DNA from: Maricaulis sp.
Lineage (GTDB): Bacteria > Pseudomonadota > Alphaproteobacteria > Caulobacterales > Maricaulaceae
Direction of reading: 5' to 3'
Length of the DNA stretch: 64,000 bases
Assembly: GCF_015665295.1 (NCBI RefSeq)
Contig: NZ_JADFAJ010000014.1
Location: forward strand, 1-64,000
Part shown: one piece after another, positions 34,673-43,699 of the stretch
Position numbering within the stretch: the stretch's first letter is position 1
How the letters are laid out: every line of letters starts with the position of its first letter
The notes under the pieces: model-generated
Told to the model about the DNA's origin: nothing
Seen by the model: the letters and a program-made list of their open reading frames with translations, nothing else
Database searches by the model: none
Program-made: the position numbers and the translations under genes

Positions 34673-36066
34673 GGCCGGATCGACTGCAGCACGTACTGGC
34701 CGCCCCGATTGATCTGGAAACGGACCGGCCCGCCACCATGGCCCGCTATGATCTCCCGGATCGCCTCGACACTGTCGACGCGGGTGAACTCGACCTCTTC
34801 GATGACATCCCCCGGACGCACCTTGCCGGCCGCGTCACTTGCAGCATCGACCTCGGTCACCAGCACGCCCTCGGCATCAGGATGGACGCGGAAGCGGCGG
34901 CGCGACGCCGTGTCGAGCGCCCCGAACGTCATGCCCATGATTTCATTGCCATTGCCGGTGACCGGCGCCACAACCGCTTCATTCACGGTGTCACCACTCG
35001 CGCCGCCCTCAGACAGCTCACCGATCGTGATGCGGATCGTCATCGGCCGGTCACGCCGGATGATGTCGAGCTCGACTTCGCGGCCGATCTCGCTTTCCGC
35101 GACCATGCGCGGGAAGGAGCGGCTGTCGCGGACCCGGCGGCCGTCAAATTCCAGCACCAGATCGCCGGTGCGCAAACCGGTATTGGCGGCCGGACCATCC
35201 GCCTCGATGCGCGAGACAATCGCGCCATAGGGAGAGGTCAGTTCAAAGCTTTCGGCCAGCTCGGGCGTGACCCGCTGCACCGAGACGCCCAGCCAGCCGC
35301 GACGTGTCTCGCCGAATTCGACCAGCTGGTCGACGACGACGCGGGCGAGGTTGGACGGGATGGACAGGGAAATGCCGACGCTGGCGCCGGTCGGCGACAG
35401 GATGAGCGTGTTCACGCCGACCACATCGCCATCCATGTTGAACAGGGGGCCGCCGGAATTGCCGGTATTGATCGCGACATCGGTCTGGATGTAATCGTCG
35501 TAACGGCCCCCGGCCTCGCGGCCGCGCGCCGAGACCACGCCGGCGGTCAGCGTGCCGCCCAGCCCGAACGGGTTGCCGATCGCGATCACCCAGTCACCGA
35601 CCCGCGCGGCATCACTGTCGCCAAAGGCAACGAAGGGCATTGGCTCATCGGTCTCCATGCGCAGCACGGCCAGGTCCGTCACGCTGTCGATGCCGACCAC
35701 TTCGGCGCGAAACACGCGACCGTCCGGCAGGGAAACCTCAACCTCGTCAGCCCCGTCGATGACATGGTTATTGGTTACCACGATGCCGGCGGCATCGATG
35801 ATGAAGCCCGATCCCAGCGAGTTGGCGATGCGCGGCGCATTGCCGAAAATATCGTTGAAACGTTCCAGCGGCGAGCCTTCGGGAAATTCCGGCAGACCAT
35901 CCTCACTGTCCAGTCGCTGGGCGGCGGAGATGTTCACGACCGCCGGCGACAGGCGTTCGGCCAGGTCGGCGAAACCGTCCGGGGCCGGATGGGCCTCGAC
36001 CGCCGGGGTCGCCATCATGGCGAGTGCGGTTGCAAGGCAAAGGGTAAGAACAAGAAGACGCTGCAT
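34669..36066 (-). CDS. degP: Periplasmic serine protease, DegP/DegQ-like
   Basis: A 465-residue HtrA protease with a signal peptide (MQRLLVLTLCLATALAMMATPAVEA). The catalytic triad is visible: histidine in VVTNNHVIDGA, aspartate in DSVTDLAVLR, serine in INTGNSGGPLFN. Two PDZ domains follow (about 265-350, starting RRGWLGVSVQRVTPELAESF, and about 375-465, ending RFQINRGGQYVLQSIRP). It degrades or chaperones misfolded envelope proteins. It lies downstream of hflK-hflC, separated by a 201-base gap containing a terminator, and is followed directly by miaA. Confidence 0.95.
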   Translation of the reverse strand: MQRLLVLTLCLATALAMMATPAVEAHPAPDGFADLAERLSPAVVNISAAQRLDSEDGLPEFPEGSPLERFNDIFGNAPRIANSLGSGFIIDAAGIVVTNNHVIDGADEVEVSLPDGRVFRAEVVGIDSVTDLAVLRMETDEPMPFVAFGDSDAARVGDWVIAIGNPFGLGGTLTAGVVSARGREAGGRYDDYIQTDVAINTGNSGGPLFNMDGDVVGVNTLILSPTGASVGISLSIPSNLARVVVDQLVEFGETRRGWLGVSVQRVTPELAESFELTSPYGAIVSRIEADGPAANTGLRTGDLVLEFDGRRVRDSRSFPRMVAESEIGREVELDIIRRDRPMTIRITIGELSEGGASGDTVNEAVVAPVTGNGNEIMGMTFGALDTASRRRFRVHPDAEGVLVTEVDAASDAAGKVRPGDVIEEVEFTRVDSVEAIREIIAGHGGGPVRFQINRGGQYVLQSIRP

Positions 36067-36211
36067 GGGTATCCGCCGTGTCAGGGATGTGACGTTTCAC
36101 TGGGTAGGTGCTGACACCGTGAATACCGCCTCGCGAGGGTGTGTCGCAACCGCGCTGACACAATCGTCATGTGCCGGCGTCATGCGCGGGGCCTCACAGG
36201 CCGACAGGAAA

Positions 36212-36242
36212 GAGCCCGGCCCGCTGCTGCGGTGCCGGGCTC
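36212..36242 (-). terminator. Intrinsic terminator after hflC
   Basis: GAGCCCGGC (36212-36220) pairs with GCCGGGCTC (36234-36242). On the minus strand the 9-bp stem is followed by TTTCCTGTC, a modest T-tract. It lies 26 bases past the hflC stop and separates hflKC from degP. Confidence 0.6.
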
Positions 36243-36267
36243 GATCATGCCAGAAGGCGGGTCGGCG

Positions 36268-37146
36268 CTATTCGCCGGCCTGGGTCCGGAAATAGCGGAA
36301 GAATTCCGAATCCGGCGGGATCACGATCGGCGTGCCGTCGATGATCGTCTCTTCATAGGCCAGCATGGACCGATAGAAAGTGAAGAATTCCGGGTCGCGA
36401 TTATACGCCAGGGCGTAAATCTCGTTCCGACGGGCATCGCCGGCGCCACGGATCCGTTCGGCCTCGGCGCGCGCCTCGGCCCGGATGATGGTCGCCTGAC
36501 GGGTCGCATCGGCCCGGATTTCCGTTGCCAGCTGTTCACCTTCAGCCCGGATACGGGCCGCTTCCTGCTGACGCTCGGAACGCATCCGGTCGAACACGCG
36601 GTTGGCGATCTGCTGCGGCAGGTCAGCGCGCAGGATGCGGACATCGATCACTTCAATGCCCAGATCCTGGGTCGCCACCTGGGCTTCAACACGGGTCCGG
36701 ACCCGCACCATCAGCTCGGCGCGCTGGCCGGAGATGACATCATTGGCCGGGATCGAGGCGATCACGCCGCGCAGGCTGTCATCCATGATCGAACGCAGGC
36801 GGGCCTCGGCACCGGCTTCGTTGGTCACGGTCTGGTAGAAGCGCAGCGGATTGGTGATCCTGTAGCGCAGGAAGGCATCAACCACCAGGCGGACCTGGTC
36901 GGCGGCCTGGATTTCCTCCGGCTGCATGTCGAATTCCAGGTTGCGCTTGTCGAAGATGATCACATCCATGACGAAGGGCAGCTTGAAGTGCAGGCCGGGA
37001 TCTTCCTGACCGGGCTGGTTGACGGCACCGACCGGCTCGCCGAGGCGGATCAGCAGGGCCTGTTCGCGCTCGTTGACGGTGTAGACACTCTGCAGGCCGA
37101 CGAAGACGCCGACGACCAGAATAATGATTCCAAGGGTGCGGATCAT
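36268..37146 (-). CDS. hflC: HflC, regulator of FtsH protease
   Basis: A 292-residue SPFH/band-7 protein with one N-terminal membrane helix (residues 3-22). SVYTVNEREQALLIRLGEPV and FKLPFVMDVIIFDKRNLEFDMQ are family positions, followed by a charged coiled region with EAARIRAEGEQLATEIRADATRQATIIRAEARAEAERIRG cut by the tail FYRSMLAYEE. With HflK it forms a periplasmic cage around FtsH and modulates its proteolysis. It overlaps hflK by ATGA. Confidence 0.96.
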   Translation of the reverse strand: MIRTLGIIILVVGVFVGLQSVYTVNEREQALLIRLGEPVGAVNQPGQEDPGLHFKLPFVMDVIIFDKRNLEFDMQPEEIQAADQVRLVVDAFLRYRITNPLRFYQTVTNEAGAEARLRSIMDDSLRGVIASIPANDVISGQRAELMVRVRTRVEAQVATQDLGIEVIDVRILRADLPQQIANRVFDRMRSERQQEAARIRAEGEQLATEIRADATRQATIIRAEARAEAERIRGAGDARRNEIYALAYNRDPEFFTFYRSMLAYEETIIDGTPIVIPPDSEFFRYFRTQAGE

Positions 37147-38288
37147 CAGTTGTTCCCTCCCGACTGGTTGCGCGTCTGGGTGCGCGGGGCGTCGAGCTGA
37201 TTGAGCGGCAGGTAAGGCACGGCGCCGGCATCAGCATCCAGGATGGTCAGGTTGGACCGGCCAAGCACGCGTTCCATCGTTTCCAGATACATCCGGCGAC
37301 GGGTCACTTCCGGAGCCAGCGAGTATTGCTCGTAAATGGCCACGAATCGGTCGGCCTGGCCCTGGGCTTCGGCAATCACGGAGTCGCGATAGCCTTGCGC
37401 CGCCTGGGTCAGCTGGGCCGCTTCACCGCGCGCCTGCGGGATGGTCGAGTTGGCAAAGGCGGTTGCCTGCAGGCGGACCTGCTCGGCATCCTGCTCGGCC
37501 GCATCCACGTCGCGGAAGGCATCGATAACGCTGGCGGGCGCCTGCGCGGTCTGCAGGTTGACCTGCAGGATCTGGATGCCGGCATTGTATTCGTTCAGCA
37601 CCGACTGGAGCAGGTCGCGGGTCCGCTGCGAGACCTCGCCACGACCGACCGTGAAGATGAATTCGCGGTCCGAGGTGCCGATCACTTCGCGCATCGCGCT
37701 CTGGGCAACATCCTGAACCGTCTTTTGCGGATCACGGACATTGAACAGGAAGGCCCGAACATCAACCACACGCCACTGCACCGAGAAATCGATGTCGACG
37801 ATGTTCTGGTCGCGGGTCAGCATCTGACCTTCCGAACCCTGGCCGATCGTGACCGTCCGGGTCGCGGTGACATCCTCGATGATCACCGTTTCGACCGGCG
37901 AGGGCAGTTTGAAGTGGAAACCGGATCCGGTCGTGCGGGCGAACTCGCCAAAGCGCAGAACCACGCCTTCCTGGCTCGGGCCGACCTGGTACCAGCCGGA
38001 GCCCGGCATGATGAACCATATGCCGACCAGGATCAGCAGGATGAGGCCGAAGCCGAACGCCCCTGCCCCGCCGCTGCCGCCGGTTTCGCCATCCTTGCCG
38101 GAGCCGCCACCGCCGAACATGCCGCGAATCTTGCGCTGCATGTCGCGGACGACCTCGTCGAGATCGGGACCGTCCGGTCCGCCGCCACCCGGGGGACGCT
38201 GTCCCCACGGATTCTGGCCGTTATTATTGTTTCCGCCGGAGCCCCACGGGCCACCGCCGCCTCCACCCTGATTGTCGTTCCACGGCAT
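37146..38288 (-). CDS. hflK: HflK, regulator of FtsH protease
   Basis: 380 residues from the ATG at 38288. The N-terminus is the glycine/asparagine-rich cytoplasmic tail of HflK (MPWNDNQGGGGGGPWGSGGNN). A DEVVRDMQRKIRGMFGGGG segment follows, then a membrane helix (about 82-102) and the SPFH domain with SGWYQVGPSQEGVVLRFG, LTRDQNIVDIDFSVQWRV and VGRGEVSQRTRDLLQSVLNEYNAGI. It pairs with HflC. The longer frame, starting at 38336, adds a basic stretch of no family character and is rejected. Confidence 0.96.
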   Translation of the reverse strand: MPWNDNQGGGGGGPWGSGGNNNNGQNPWGQRPPGGGGPDGPDLDEVVRDMQRKIRGMFGGGGSGKDGETGGSGGAGAFGFGLILLILVGIWFIMPGSGWYQVGPSQEGVVLRFGEFARTTGSGFHFKLPSPVETVIIEDVTATRTVTIGQGSEGQMLTRDQNIVDIDFSVQWRVVDVRAFLFNVRDPQKTVQDVAQSAMREVIGTSDREFIFTVGRGEVSQRTRDLLQSVLNEYNAGIQILQVNLQTAQAPASVIDAFRDVDAAEQDAEQVRLQATAFANSTIPQARGEAAQLTQAAQGYRDSVIAEAQGQADRFVAIYEQYSLAPEVTRRRMYLETMERVLGRSNLTILDADAGAVPYLPLNQLDAPRTQTRNQSGGNN

Positions 38289-38412
38289 GTGCTGGATCGA
38301 TCCTCTCAATTTCCGTTGTGCCTTAAATGAACGCATGCGCGCTGCGGTTCAAGGGTAATCGGGCGGGACCGCGCAGCAGCGCATCCCCCCTTTGCCCCGC
38401 AGGCGACCTGTG

Positions 38413-38934
38413 TCAGGCGCGCTCGAGCGTGCGCAGGATGAAGGCGTGATCATCCCGCTCGCCGGCCGGATGGGCCTCACGCGCCACTTCGCGCCACTCG
38501 GCCTCGACAATCTCGGGCAGGCGGGCATCGCCCTCGGGCGCAGCGTCCACCTCGGTGAGATAGAGCCGTTCGACCAGGTTCATCATCGCAGCATAGATCT
38601 GCGCCCCGCCGATCACACACACCTCGGTGACACGATCCTGCCGGGCCTGGTCGAAGGCCGCATTCATGGCCTCGCCCGGATCGGGCACCACGCAGGCGCC
38701 CTCGGCCTGATAGCCGGCCTGGCGCGTGATCACGATATTGAGCCGCCCGGGCAGCGGCCGCCGCGGCAGGCTCTCCCAGGTCTTGCGCCCCATGATGATC
38801 GGCTTGCCGGTGGTGATCGCCTTGAAGCGCCGGAGGTCGGACGACAGGCGCCAGGGCAAATCCCCGTCCGCACCGATGACGCCGTTGGCCCCACGCGCGA
38901 CGACGAAGGCGATCCTGGGAATGATGGTGACCAT
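38413..38934 (-). CDS. folA: Dihydrofolate reductase
   Basis: A 173-residue enzyme. IAFVVARGANGVIGADGDLPWRLSSDLRRFKAIT contains the Met20-type loop and the catalytic aspartate in SSDLRRFK. PIIMGRKTWESLPRRPLPGRLNIVITRQ is the NADPH loop, and CVIGGAQIYAAMM is the second conserved stretch. It regenerates tetrahydrofolate after thymidylate synthesis by ThyA, encoded two genes upstream. It starts 3 bases after the MazG-like gene. Confidence 0.96.
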   Translation of the reverse strand: MVTIIPRIAFVVARGANGVIGADGDLPWRLSSDLRRFKAITTGKPIIMGRKTWESLPRRPLPGRLNIVITRQAGYQAEGACVVPDPGEAMNAAFDQARQDRVTEVCVIGGAQIYAAMMNLVERLYLTEVDAAPEGDARLPEIVEAEWREVAREAHPAGERDDHAFILRTLERA

Positions 38935-38937
38935 GGC

Positions 38938-39276
38938 TCAGCCCTCCCCCGGTTCCAGCACCGCACTGTCGCGATCCAGCCAGTGCAGCCATTTATCCTG
39001 CATGGCCTGGTCCATATCGATGCCCTCGGCCTTGGCCATGATCAACAGCATGCCCAGCGCATCGGCCATTTCCAGTGCCAGCTGCTTGCGCGCCGCCGCG
39101 TCGGCGGGACGGCGGGTGCGGCCAGTGGTGGTGAGATAGGCCTGGGTCAGCTCGCCGATCTCCTCCTGGAGTTTCAGCAGCGGCCAGTCGCCGGAACGAT
39201 CAATCCCGAAATGCGCGGCATAGATATCGGAGACCCGGACGATCCTGTCGGCCAGCGCGTCGAGCGGTCCGGACAT
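38938..39276 (-). CDS. MazG-like nucleotide pyrophosphohydrolase
   Basis: A 112-residue all-alpha NTP pyrophosphatase-fold protein. The metal site is recognisable as KLQEEIGELTQAYL (E-x-x-E-x-x-E-type) and LALEMADALGMLLIMAKAEG (E-x-x-D). The size matches single-domain MazG/phosphoribosyl-ATP-pyrophosphohydrolase-like proteins. It probably hydrolyses non-canonical or damaged dNTPs; the exact substrate is unknown. It sits between thyA (11-base gap) and folA (3-base gap), which fits a role in thymidine-nucleotide pool cleaning. Confidence 0.8.
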   Translation of the reverse strand: MSGPLDALADRIVRVSDIYAAHFGIDRSGDWPLLKLQEEIGELTQAYLTTTGRTRRPADAAARKQLALEMADALGMLLIMAKAEGIDMDQAMQDKWLHWLDRDSAVLEPGEG

Positions 39277-39287
39277 CGCGCCCGCCC

Positions 39288-40145
39288 CTAGACAGCGACC
39301 GGGGCGGCAATCCGCGGATGCGGGTCATACCCTTCCAGCGCGATGTCCTCATACTCGAACGCAAACAGGTCTGTCGCCTCCGGGTTGAGCCTGAGCTGCG
39401 GCAGGGCGCGCGGCTCACGCGAGAGCTGTTCGCGGACCTGGTCCATATGGTTGGAATAGATGTGGGCGTCACCGAAAGTGTGGATGTATTCGCCCGGCTC
39501 GAGCCCGCACACCTGCGCCACCATCGCCGTCAACAGCGCATAGGAGGCGATGTTGAAGGGCACGCCGAGGAACATGTCGGCCGAACGCTGATAGAGCTGG
39601 CAGCTCAGCTTCCCGCCCGCGACATTGAACTGGTAGAGCGTGTGGCAGGGCGGCAGCGCCATGTTGGGCACATCGGCCGGGTTCCAGCCCGACACGATCA
39701 GCCGCCGCGAGGCGGGATTGTTCCTGATCTGCTCGAGGATATTGGCCAGCTGGTCGATCTCGGTGCCGTCCGGCCCCTCCCAGCGGCGCCATTGCTTGCC
39801 ATAGACCGGGCCGAGATCACCATTCTCGTCCGCCCACTCATCCCAGATCCTGACGCCGCGCTCCTGCAGCCAGCGCACATTGGTCTCGCCGCGCAGGAAC
39901 CACAAAAGCTCGATGGCGATCGACTTGAAATGGACCTTCTTGGTGGTCAGGAGCGGAAAGCCCTTGGAGAGGTCACAGCGCAGCTGGCGCCCGAACACCG
40001 AGACCGTCCCGACCCCGGTCCGGTCGGCCTGCTCGGTGCCGCTTTCCAGGATATCGCGCAGGAGGTCGAGATAGGCGCGCTCGACGTCCGAACCCGCCGT
40101 CCCGGCCCGCGCCGCCGCAAAGCTCTCGCTGTCGATAACCGCCAT
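39288..40145 (-). CDS. thyA: Thymidylate synthase
   Basis: A 285-residue Thy[20 protein letters not shown] is the N-terminal phosphate loop, [24 protein letters not shown] and [10 protein letters not shown] follow. [11 protein letters not shown] holds the catalytic cysteine, and [24 protein letters not shown] binds d[23 protein letters not shown] is the late family block. It methylates dUMP to dTMP using methylene-THF. GGGAGA precedes the ATG. It heads the thyA-mazG-folA operon. Confidence 0.98.
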   Translation of the reverse strand: MAVIDSESFAAARAGTAGSDVERAYLDLLRDILESGTEQADRTGVGTVSVFGRQLRCDLSKGFPLLTTKKVHFKSIAIELLWFLRGETNVRWLQERGVRIWDEWADENGDLGPVYGKQWRRWEGPDGTEIDQLANILEQIRNNPASRRLIVSGWNPADVPNMALPPCHTLYQFNVAGGKLSCQLYQRSADMFLGVPFNIASYALLTAMVAQVCGLEPGEYIHTFGDAHIYSNHMDQVREQLSREPRALPQLRLNPEATDLFAFEYEDIALEGYDPHPRIAAPVAV

Positions 40146-40283
40146 GTCGCTCTCCCGGTGATTCTGCGGTTCGCAGCATGACAGGGAAGCCGGAACGATT
40201 GAACCAGCGAGGCCAGATCAGCCGGGGATAGCGGCGGCAAGTGATTGGCGGGGTTGCGGCAAAATGGATCCGACCGCCTTTCT

Positions 40284-40336
40284 GCCCCCGTTTGCGGGGG
40301 AAGTGGACCGGCGCGAAGCGACGGGCCGAAGGGGGC
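40284..40336 (+). repeat. Dispersed intergenic repeat, copy 1
   Basis: GCCCCCG-TTTG-CGGGGGAAGTGG is followed by GGCGCGAAGCGACGGGCCGAAGGGGGC. Its order (stem-loop, GTGG spacer, short GCGC dyad, then C-GGG-C-GA-GGGG) matches the copies at 40403-40470 and 61437-61490. It lies in the 508-base gene-free stretch between thyA and the VOC gene, which also holds a 17-bp direct repeat (40341-40374) and copy 2. No protein-coding frame is convincing in this gap. Confidence 0.55.
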
Positions 40337-40340
40337 CGGG

Positions 40341-40374
40341 ATTAAACGGGGACACGTATTAAGCGGGGACACGC
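40341..40374 (+). repeat. Tandem 17-bp repeat containing CGGGGACACG
   Basis: ATTAAACGGGGACACGT is followed at once by ATTAAGCGGGGACACGC. Sequences of the form 'AAACGGGGACAC' are found near REP-associated transposase genes in many genomes, so this may be a relic of such an element. No transposase remains nearby. Confidence 0.6.
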
Positions 40375-40402
40375 AGTGAGGGGGAGCGTGCCAGACCGCC
40401 TG

Positions 40403-40470
40403 CGGCCGCCCCTCCGTCTCGCCCTGCCAGGCGCGACGCCTCCCCACGATGCGGGGAGGAAAGGCCGACG
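40403..40470 (-). repeat. Dispersed intergenic repeat, copy 2 (inverted)
   Basis: On the minus strand it reads CCTCCCCGCA-TCG-TGGGGAGG, then CGTCGCGCC and GGGCGAGACGGAGGGG. The GCGAGACGGAG core is shared with the copy at 61437-61490, where it reads GCGAGACGGAGTGGG. Two copies in opposite orientation in one intergenic gap could form a larger fold-back. Confidence 0.6.
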
Positions 40471-40653
40471 TGAGGGGCCTTAGTTGCCGGCGCGCGAGCG
40501 CGGGCTCATCCATACCCCATTCTCAGCTAGCCAGACGTATGCTGGCAAGGGATGTATGGGTAGGGGTGCGCCTGCGGCCGCTACCGCCGGCCTCTCGCCT
40601 CGCCCGCCCCCCATCGACACGGCGCCGAAGCGCCGCGTCGATCAGCGTGCGAC

Positions 40654-41028
40654 CTAACCGCCCATATAGAATACGTTCAGCTTGTTGCCGTCCGGGTCGC
40701 GGAAATAGCCGGCGTAGAAAGTGTCGCCGCGCGGGCCGGCGGGGCCTTCGCAGGTCGCGCCGAGCTCTTCGACGGCCAGCTTGTAGACCTTGTCGACCTG
40801 TTCCTTGCTGTCGGCCTGGAAGGCGGCCATGACGCCATTGCCGACAGTGGCCGGCTCGCCATTGAAGGGTTTGGTCAGGCCGATACCGGCGCCGCCGCCG
40901 GGCTTGCCCCAGGCGATGAAATTCTCGTCGCCCATCATCCGGCCGACGCCGAATTCGGCGCACAGCTTGTCGTAGAAGGCAGCCGCCTTCTCGATGTCAT
41001 TCGTCCCGAGTGTCACATAGCCGATCAT
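40654..41028 (-). CDS. VOC-family (glyoxalase/dioxygenase-like) protein
   Basis: 124 residues from the ATG at 41028, which has GGAGG five bases upstream. MIGYVTLGTNDIEKAAAFYDKLCAEFGVGRM is the first beta-alpha-beta unit of the vicinal-oxygen-chelate fold, and FYAGYFRDPDGNKLNVFYMG is the second. The motif RDPDGNKL with the final asparagine is typical of the glyoxalase/bleomycin-resistance family. Metal ligands are poorly conserved at the first strand. The substrate is unknown. It is monocistronic. Confidence 0.85.
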   Translation of the reverse strand: MIGYVTLGTNDIEKAAAFYDKLCAEFGVGRMMGDENFIAWGKPGGGAGIGLTKPFNGEPATVGNGVMAAFQADSKEQVDKVYKLAVEELGATCEGPAGPRGDTFYAGYFRDPDGNKLNVFYMGG

Positions 41029-41165
41029 ATCATCCTCCAAAACCGGTCGCATGTTCATATTTTGTTCCGGCGCGATTTTAGCAAAGCCGGACCGGCTGGC
41101 AAGGGAGAAATCGGGGTCGGCGGGATCAAGCTTTTGTGACGGCCCGGGGTGGCGCTAACAAGCCC

Positions 41166-41750
41166 CTACCCCGCCAGCGCCTCGAAGAAATGCATGCGAC
41201 AGAGCGAGAAATAGTCGGATTTTTCCACGGCGACCTGTGCGCCTTCGGCGATGGCGCGCCCGTCGGGCTGGCGCCGCAGATTCATCGTCGCCTTGCGGCC
41301 GCAATGGCAGACGGTGCGGATCTCGCGCAGATGGTCGGCCAGGGCCAGGAGTTCGGCCGAGCCGGCGAAGAGGTCACCGCGAAAATCGGTGCGCAGCCCG
41401 TAACACAGGACCGGCAGGCCGAGCACATCGACGGCGCGGGCAAGCTCGCGGACCTGGGCGGCGGTGAGAAATTGCGCCTCGTCAAGAAAGACGGCGCCCA
41501 GCGGTCCGGCCGCCTGGCGCGCCGCGATGGCGGCAAACATGCCGGTCTCGGGTCGATAGATATGCGCCGGCGCACGCAGGCCGATGCGGGACTCGATCTC
41601 GCCGCGCTCGTCAGCCGGGTCGGCCGCATGGTGGACCGAGGTCCACAACATGACCTGCATGCCGCGTTCGCGGTAATTGTGGGCCGCCTGCAGGAGGATG
41701 GCCGACTTGCCCGCATTCATGGCCGAATAATGGAAGTAGAGCTTGGACAT
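41166..41750 (-). CDS. tdk: Thymidine kinase
   Basis: A 194-residue type II thymidine kinase. The P-loop is YSAMNAGKSAILLQAAHNY, AVFLDEAQFLT is the Walker-B/DExAQF motif with the catalytic glutamate, and LPVLCYGLRTDFRGDLF is the lasso region. A zinc site is formed by CHCGRKAT and later SLCRMHF. It salvages thymidine to dTMP and is separate from but functionally linked to thyA and folA just downstream on the same strand. It is probably monocistronic. Confidence 0.95.
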   Translation of the reverse strand: MSKLYFHYSAMNAGKSAILLQAAHNYRERGMQVMLWTSVHHAADPADERGEIESRIGLRAPAHIYRPETGMFAAIAARQAAGPLGAVFLDEAQFLTAAQVRELARAVDVLGLPVLCYGLRTDFRGDLFAGSAELLALADHLREIRTVCHCGRKATMNLRRQPDGRAIAEGAQVAVEKSDYFSLCRMHFFEALAG

Positions 41751-41882
41751 GACACCTTGCTAGCGCGATTCCGGGGCGGGGAAATCCGGTCGCTCAGGGG
41801 GCGCGCCGCCGAGCCTGCTGCCTCGTGTGCCAGCGAAGCGGGCCGGATCGCACCGGTTTTCCCCGCTATCGCCGACGCTTGC

Positions 41883-43370
41883 TCAGGCCGCCTGCTCATT
41901 CAGCGATTGGGCCGCCAGCGAAATCTCGTCCGCCGAAGCCTGCAGCGCCTCATTGCCACGGGCGATATCGGACATCGCCTCGGAGACCTGTGACACATCC
42001 GAGGCCGCCTCGCCCATATTGCGGCTGATATCGCGGGTCACCGCGACCTGCTCCTCGACCGCAGCGGAAATGCCCGAGGCGATCTCCTCGATCTGGCCGA
42101 TCACGCCGCCAATCCGCGTGATGGCCTCGACCGCTCCGGCGGTATTGTCCTGCACGGCCGTAATCTGTTCGGTGATGCTGACGATGGCGCTGGCGGTCTG
42201 GCCGGCGAGATTCTTGACCTCTGAGGCCACGACCGCGAACCCCTTGCCCGCCTCGCCGGCCCGCGCCGCCTCGATGGTGGCATTGAGGGCCAGAAGATTG
42301 GTCTGTTCGGCGATCGAGTTGATCAGTTCGACGACCTGGCCGATCGACTGGGCTGCCGTGGACAGCGTGTCCATGACAGTGGCGGTCTGCTTGGTCTCGG
42401 ACACCGCATCCTTGGCGACATTGAGCGCACCGGAGACCTGCTGGCCGACCTCCTGGAAGGAGGCCGACAATTCCTCGGCGGCGGCAGCAACGCTCTGAAC
42501 CATGCTGGCGGCCTTGCCGGACGCGTTGGAAGCCTGATCGGTCTTGTGGCCGGCATCGGCAATATTGCGACTGACCGATTCCAGCCCGCGCCCGACCTGC
42601 TCGCGCACTTCATTGCGGCGCAGACGCGCCCTGACCGATGCCGTCACATCAATCGCCAGCTTGACCACGCTGGTCGGATTGCCGTCGAAGTCGAACACCG
42701 GATTATAGGTCGCCTGGAGCCAGATCTCCGCGCCACCCTTGCGGAAACGCTTGAATTCGCCCGCCTGGAACTTGCCGGCCCGGAGCTGGTCCCAGAAGTC
42801 CGTGTAGGCCTGTGTCCGGACCATCTCCGGATCGCAGAACATCGAGTGGTGCTTGCCTTCGACTTCTTTTGCCGAATAGCCCATGGCTTCACCAAACACA
42901 TCATTGGCAGCCAGTATGTTGCCCTGCATATCAAAGCGGATCAGGGCCTGGGAGCGCTCGATCGCGTCCATCGTGCTCTGATATCTGAAGCGGCGCACCC
43001 GGCGTTCGGTGATATCGGAGGCCAGCTTGACGATGCGAACGACCTTGCCCGCCCCGTCCTTCACCGGGTTGTAGGTCGCCTGGATCCAGACGGTTTCGCC
43101 GCCCTTGCGGATGCGGCTGAATTCTTCAGTATGGAAGATGCCGGCGCGCAAATCATCCCAGAATTTCCGGTAATCCGCGCCGTCCGCCTCACCCCCGGCG
43201 AGGAACATCCGGTGCTTCTTGCCAACCACCTCAGCCGGCGCATAGCCCATCACCTGACAGAAATTGTCGTTCACCTCGAGAATGGTGCCGTCAGGTTTGA
43301 AACTGATCATGGCATAGGATTTTTGGATCGCGTCCAGTACGGACGTGTCCCGGGAGTTGAAGATATTCAT
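41883..43370 (-). CDS. Cytoplasmic methyl-accepting chemotaxis protein with two PAS domains
   Basis: 495 residues from the ATG at 43370. Two PAS/PAC units come first: residues 10-125 with [29 protein letters not shown] and [27 protein letters not shown], then 130-250 with [27 protein letters not shown] and [24 protein letters not shown]. The signalling domain (260-495) carries [22 protein letters not shown]. No membrane segment or HAMP linker is present, so it is soluble. The PAS domains may bind haem or FAD and sense redox or oxygen; neither cofactor can be assigned. It ends LNEQAA without a tethering pentapeptide. A TTAACCAT lies 59-66 bases upstream of the start. Confidence 0.93.
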   Translation of the reverse strand: MNIFNSRDTSVLDAIQKSYAMISFKPDGTILEVNDNFCQVMGYAPAEVVGKKHRMFLAGGEADGADYRKFWDDLRAGIFHTEEFSRIRKGGETVWIQATYNPVKDGAGKVVRIVKLASDITERRVRRFRYQSTMDAIERSQALIRFDMQGNILAANDVFGEAMGYSAKEVEGKHHSMFCDPEMVRTQAYTDFWDQLRAGKFQAGEFKRFRKGGAEIWLQATYNPVFDFDGNPTSVVKLAIDVTASVRARLRRNEVREQVGRGLESVSRNIADAGHKTDQASNASGKAASMVQSVAAAAEELSASFQEVGQQVSGALNVAKDAVSETKQTATVMDTLSTAAQSIGQVVELINSIAEQTNLLALNATIEAARAGEAGKGFAVVASEVKNLAGQTASAIVSITEQITAVQDNTAGAVEAITRIGGVIGQIEEIASGISAAVEEQVAVTRDISRNMGEAASDVSQVSEAMSDIARGNEALQASADEISLAAQSLNEQAA

Positions 43371-43428
43371 GGTCGTCAGCCTCGCTGGGTTGCCGAACAG
43401 CTTGCCCCTTGCCCCCAAGCAGCGCCGG

Positions 43429-43436
43429 TTAACCAT
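43429..43436 (+). promoter_or_regulatory. Possible CtrA half-site (TTAACCAT)
   Basis: TTAACCAT occurs 59-66 bases upstream of the soluble chemoreceptor start. In Caulobacter this octamer is enriched at CtrA-bound promoters of motility and chemotaxis genes. A single 8-mer is weak evidence; other TTAACC occurrences in the window do not extend to the full octamer. Confidence 0.3.
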
Positions 43437-43699
43437 AACCTAGGCGCGTGTCTGGAAACGAAATGTGAAGACACCGCGCAAATCGCGCCGCCTCATAAGA
43501 TATGATCGGCCGCCCTTGATCAGGCATTGCTGGCAAGGTGGAGAGCGCTTTCGGCTTCACAACAGGCGCATCGAAAACAACCTCCGGTAATCTCGCCCTG
43601 TTCCGGGACCCGCTCGCTCCGACCTTGCTGCCCGCCCCTCCGGTTCCGGGTGGAAGAGCGCCGTGCGGACGCGCTGGGCCGCCCCCTTCAATGTCGGCG

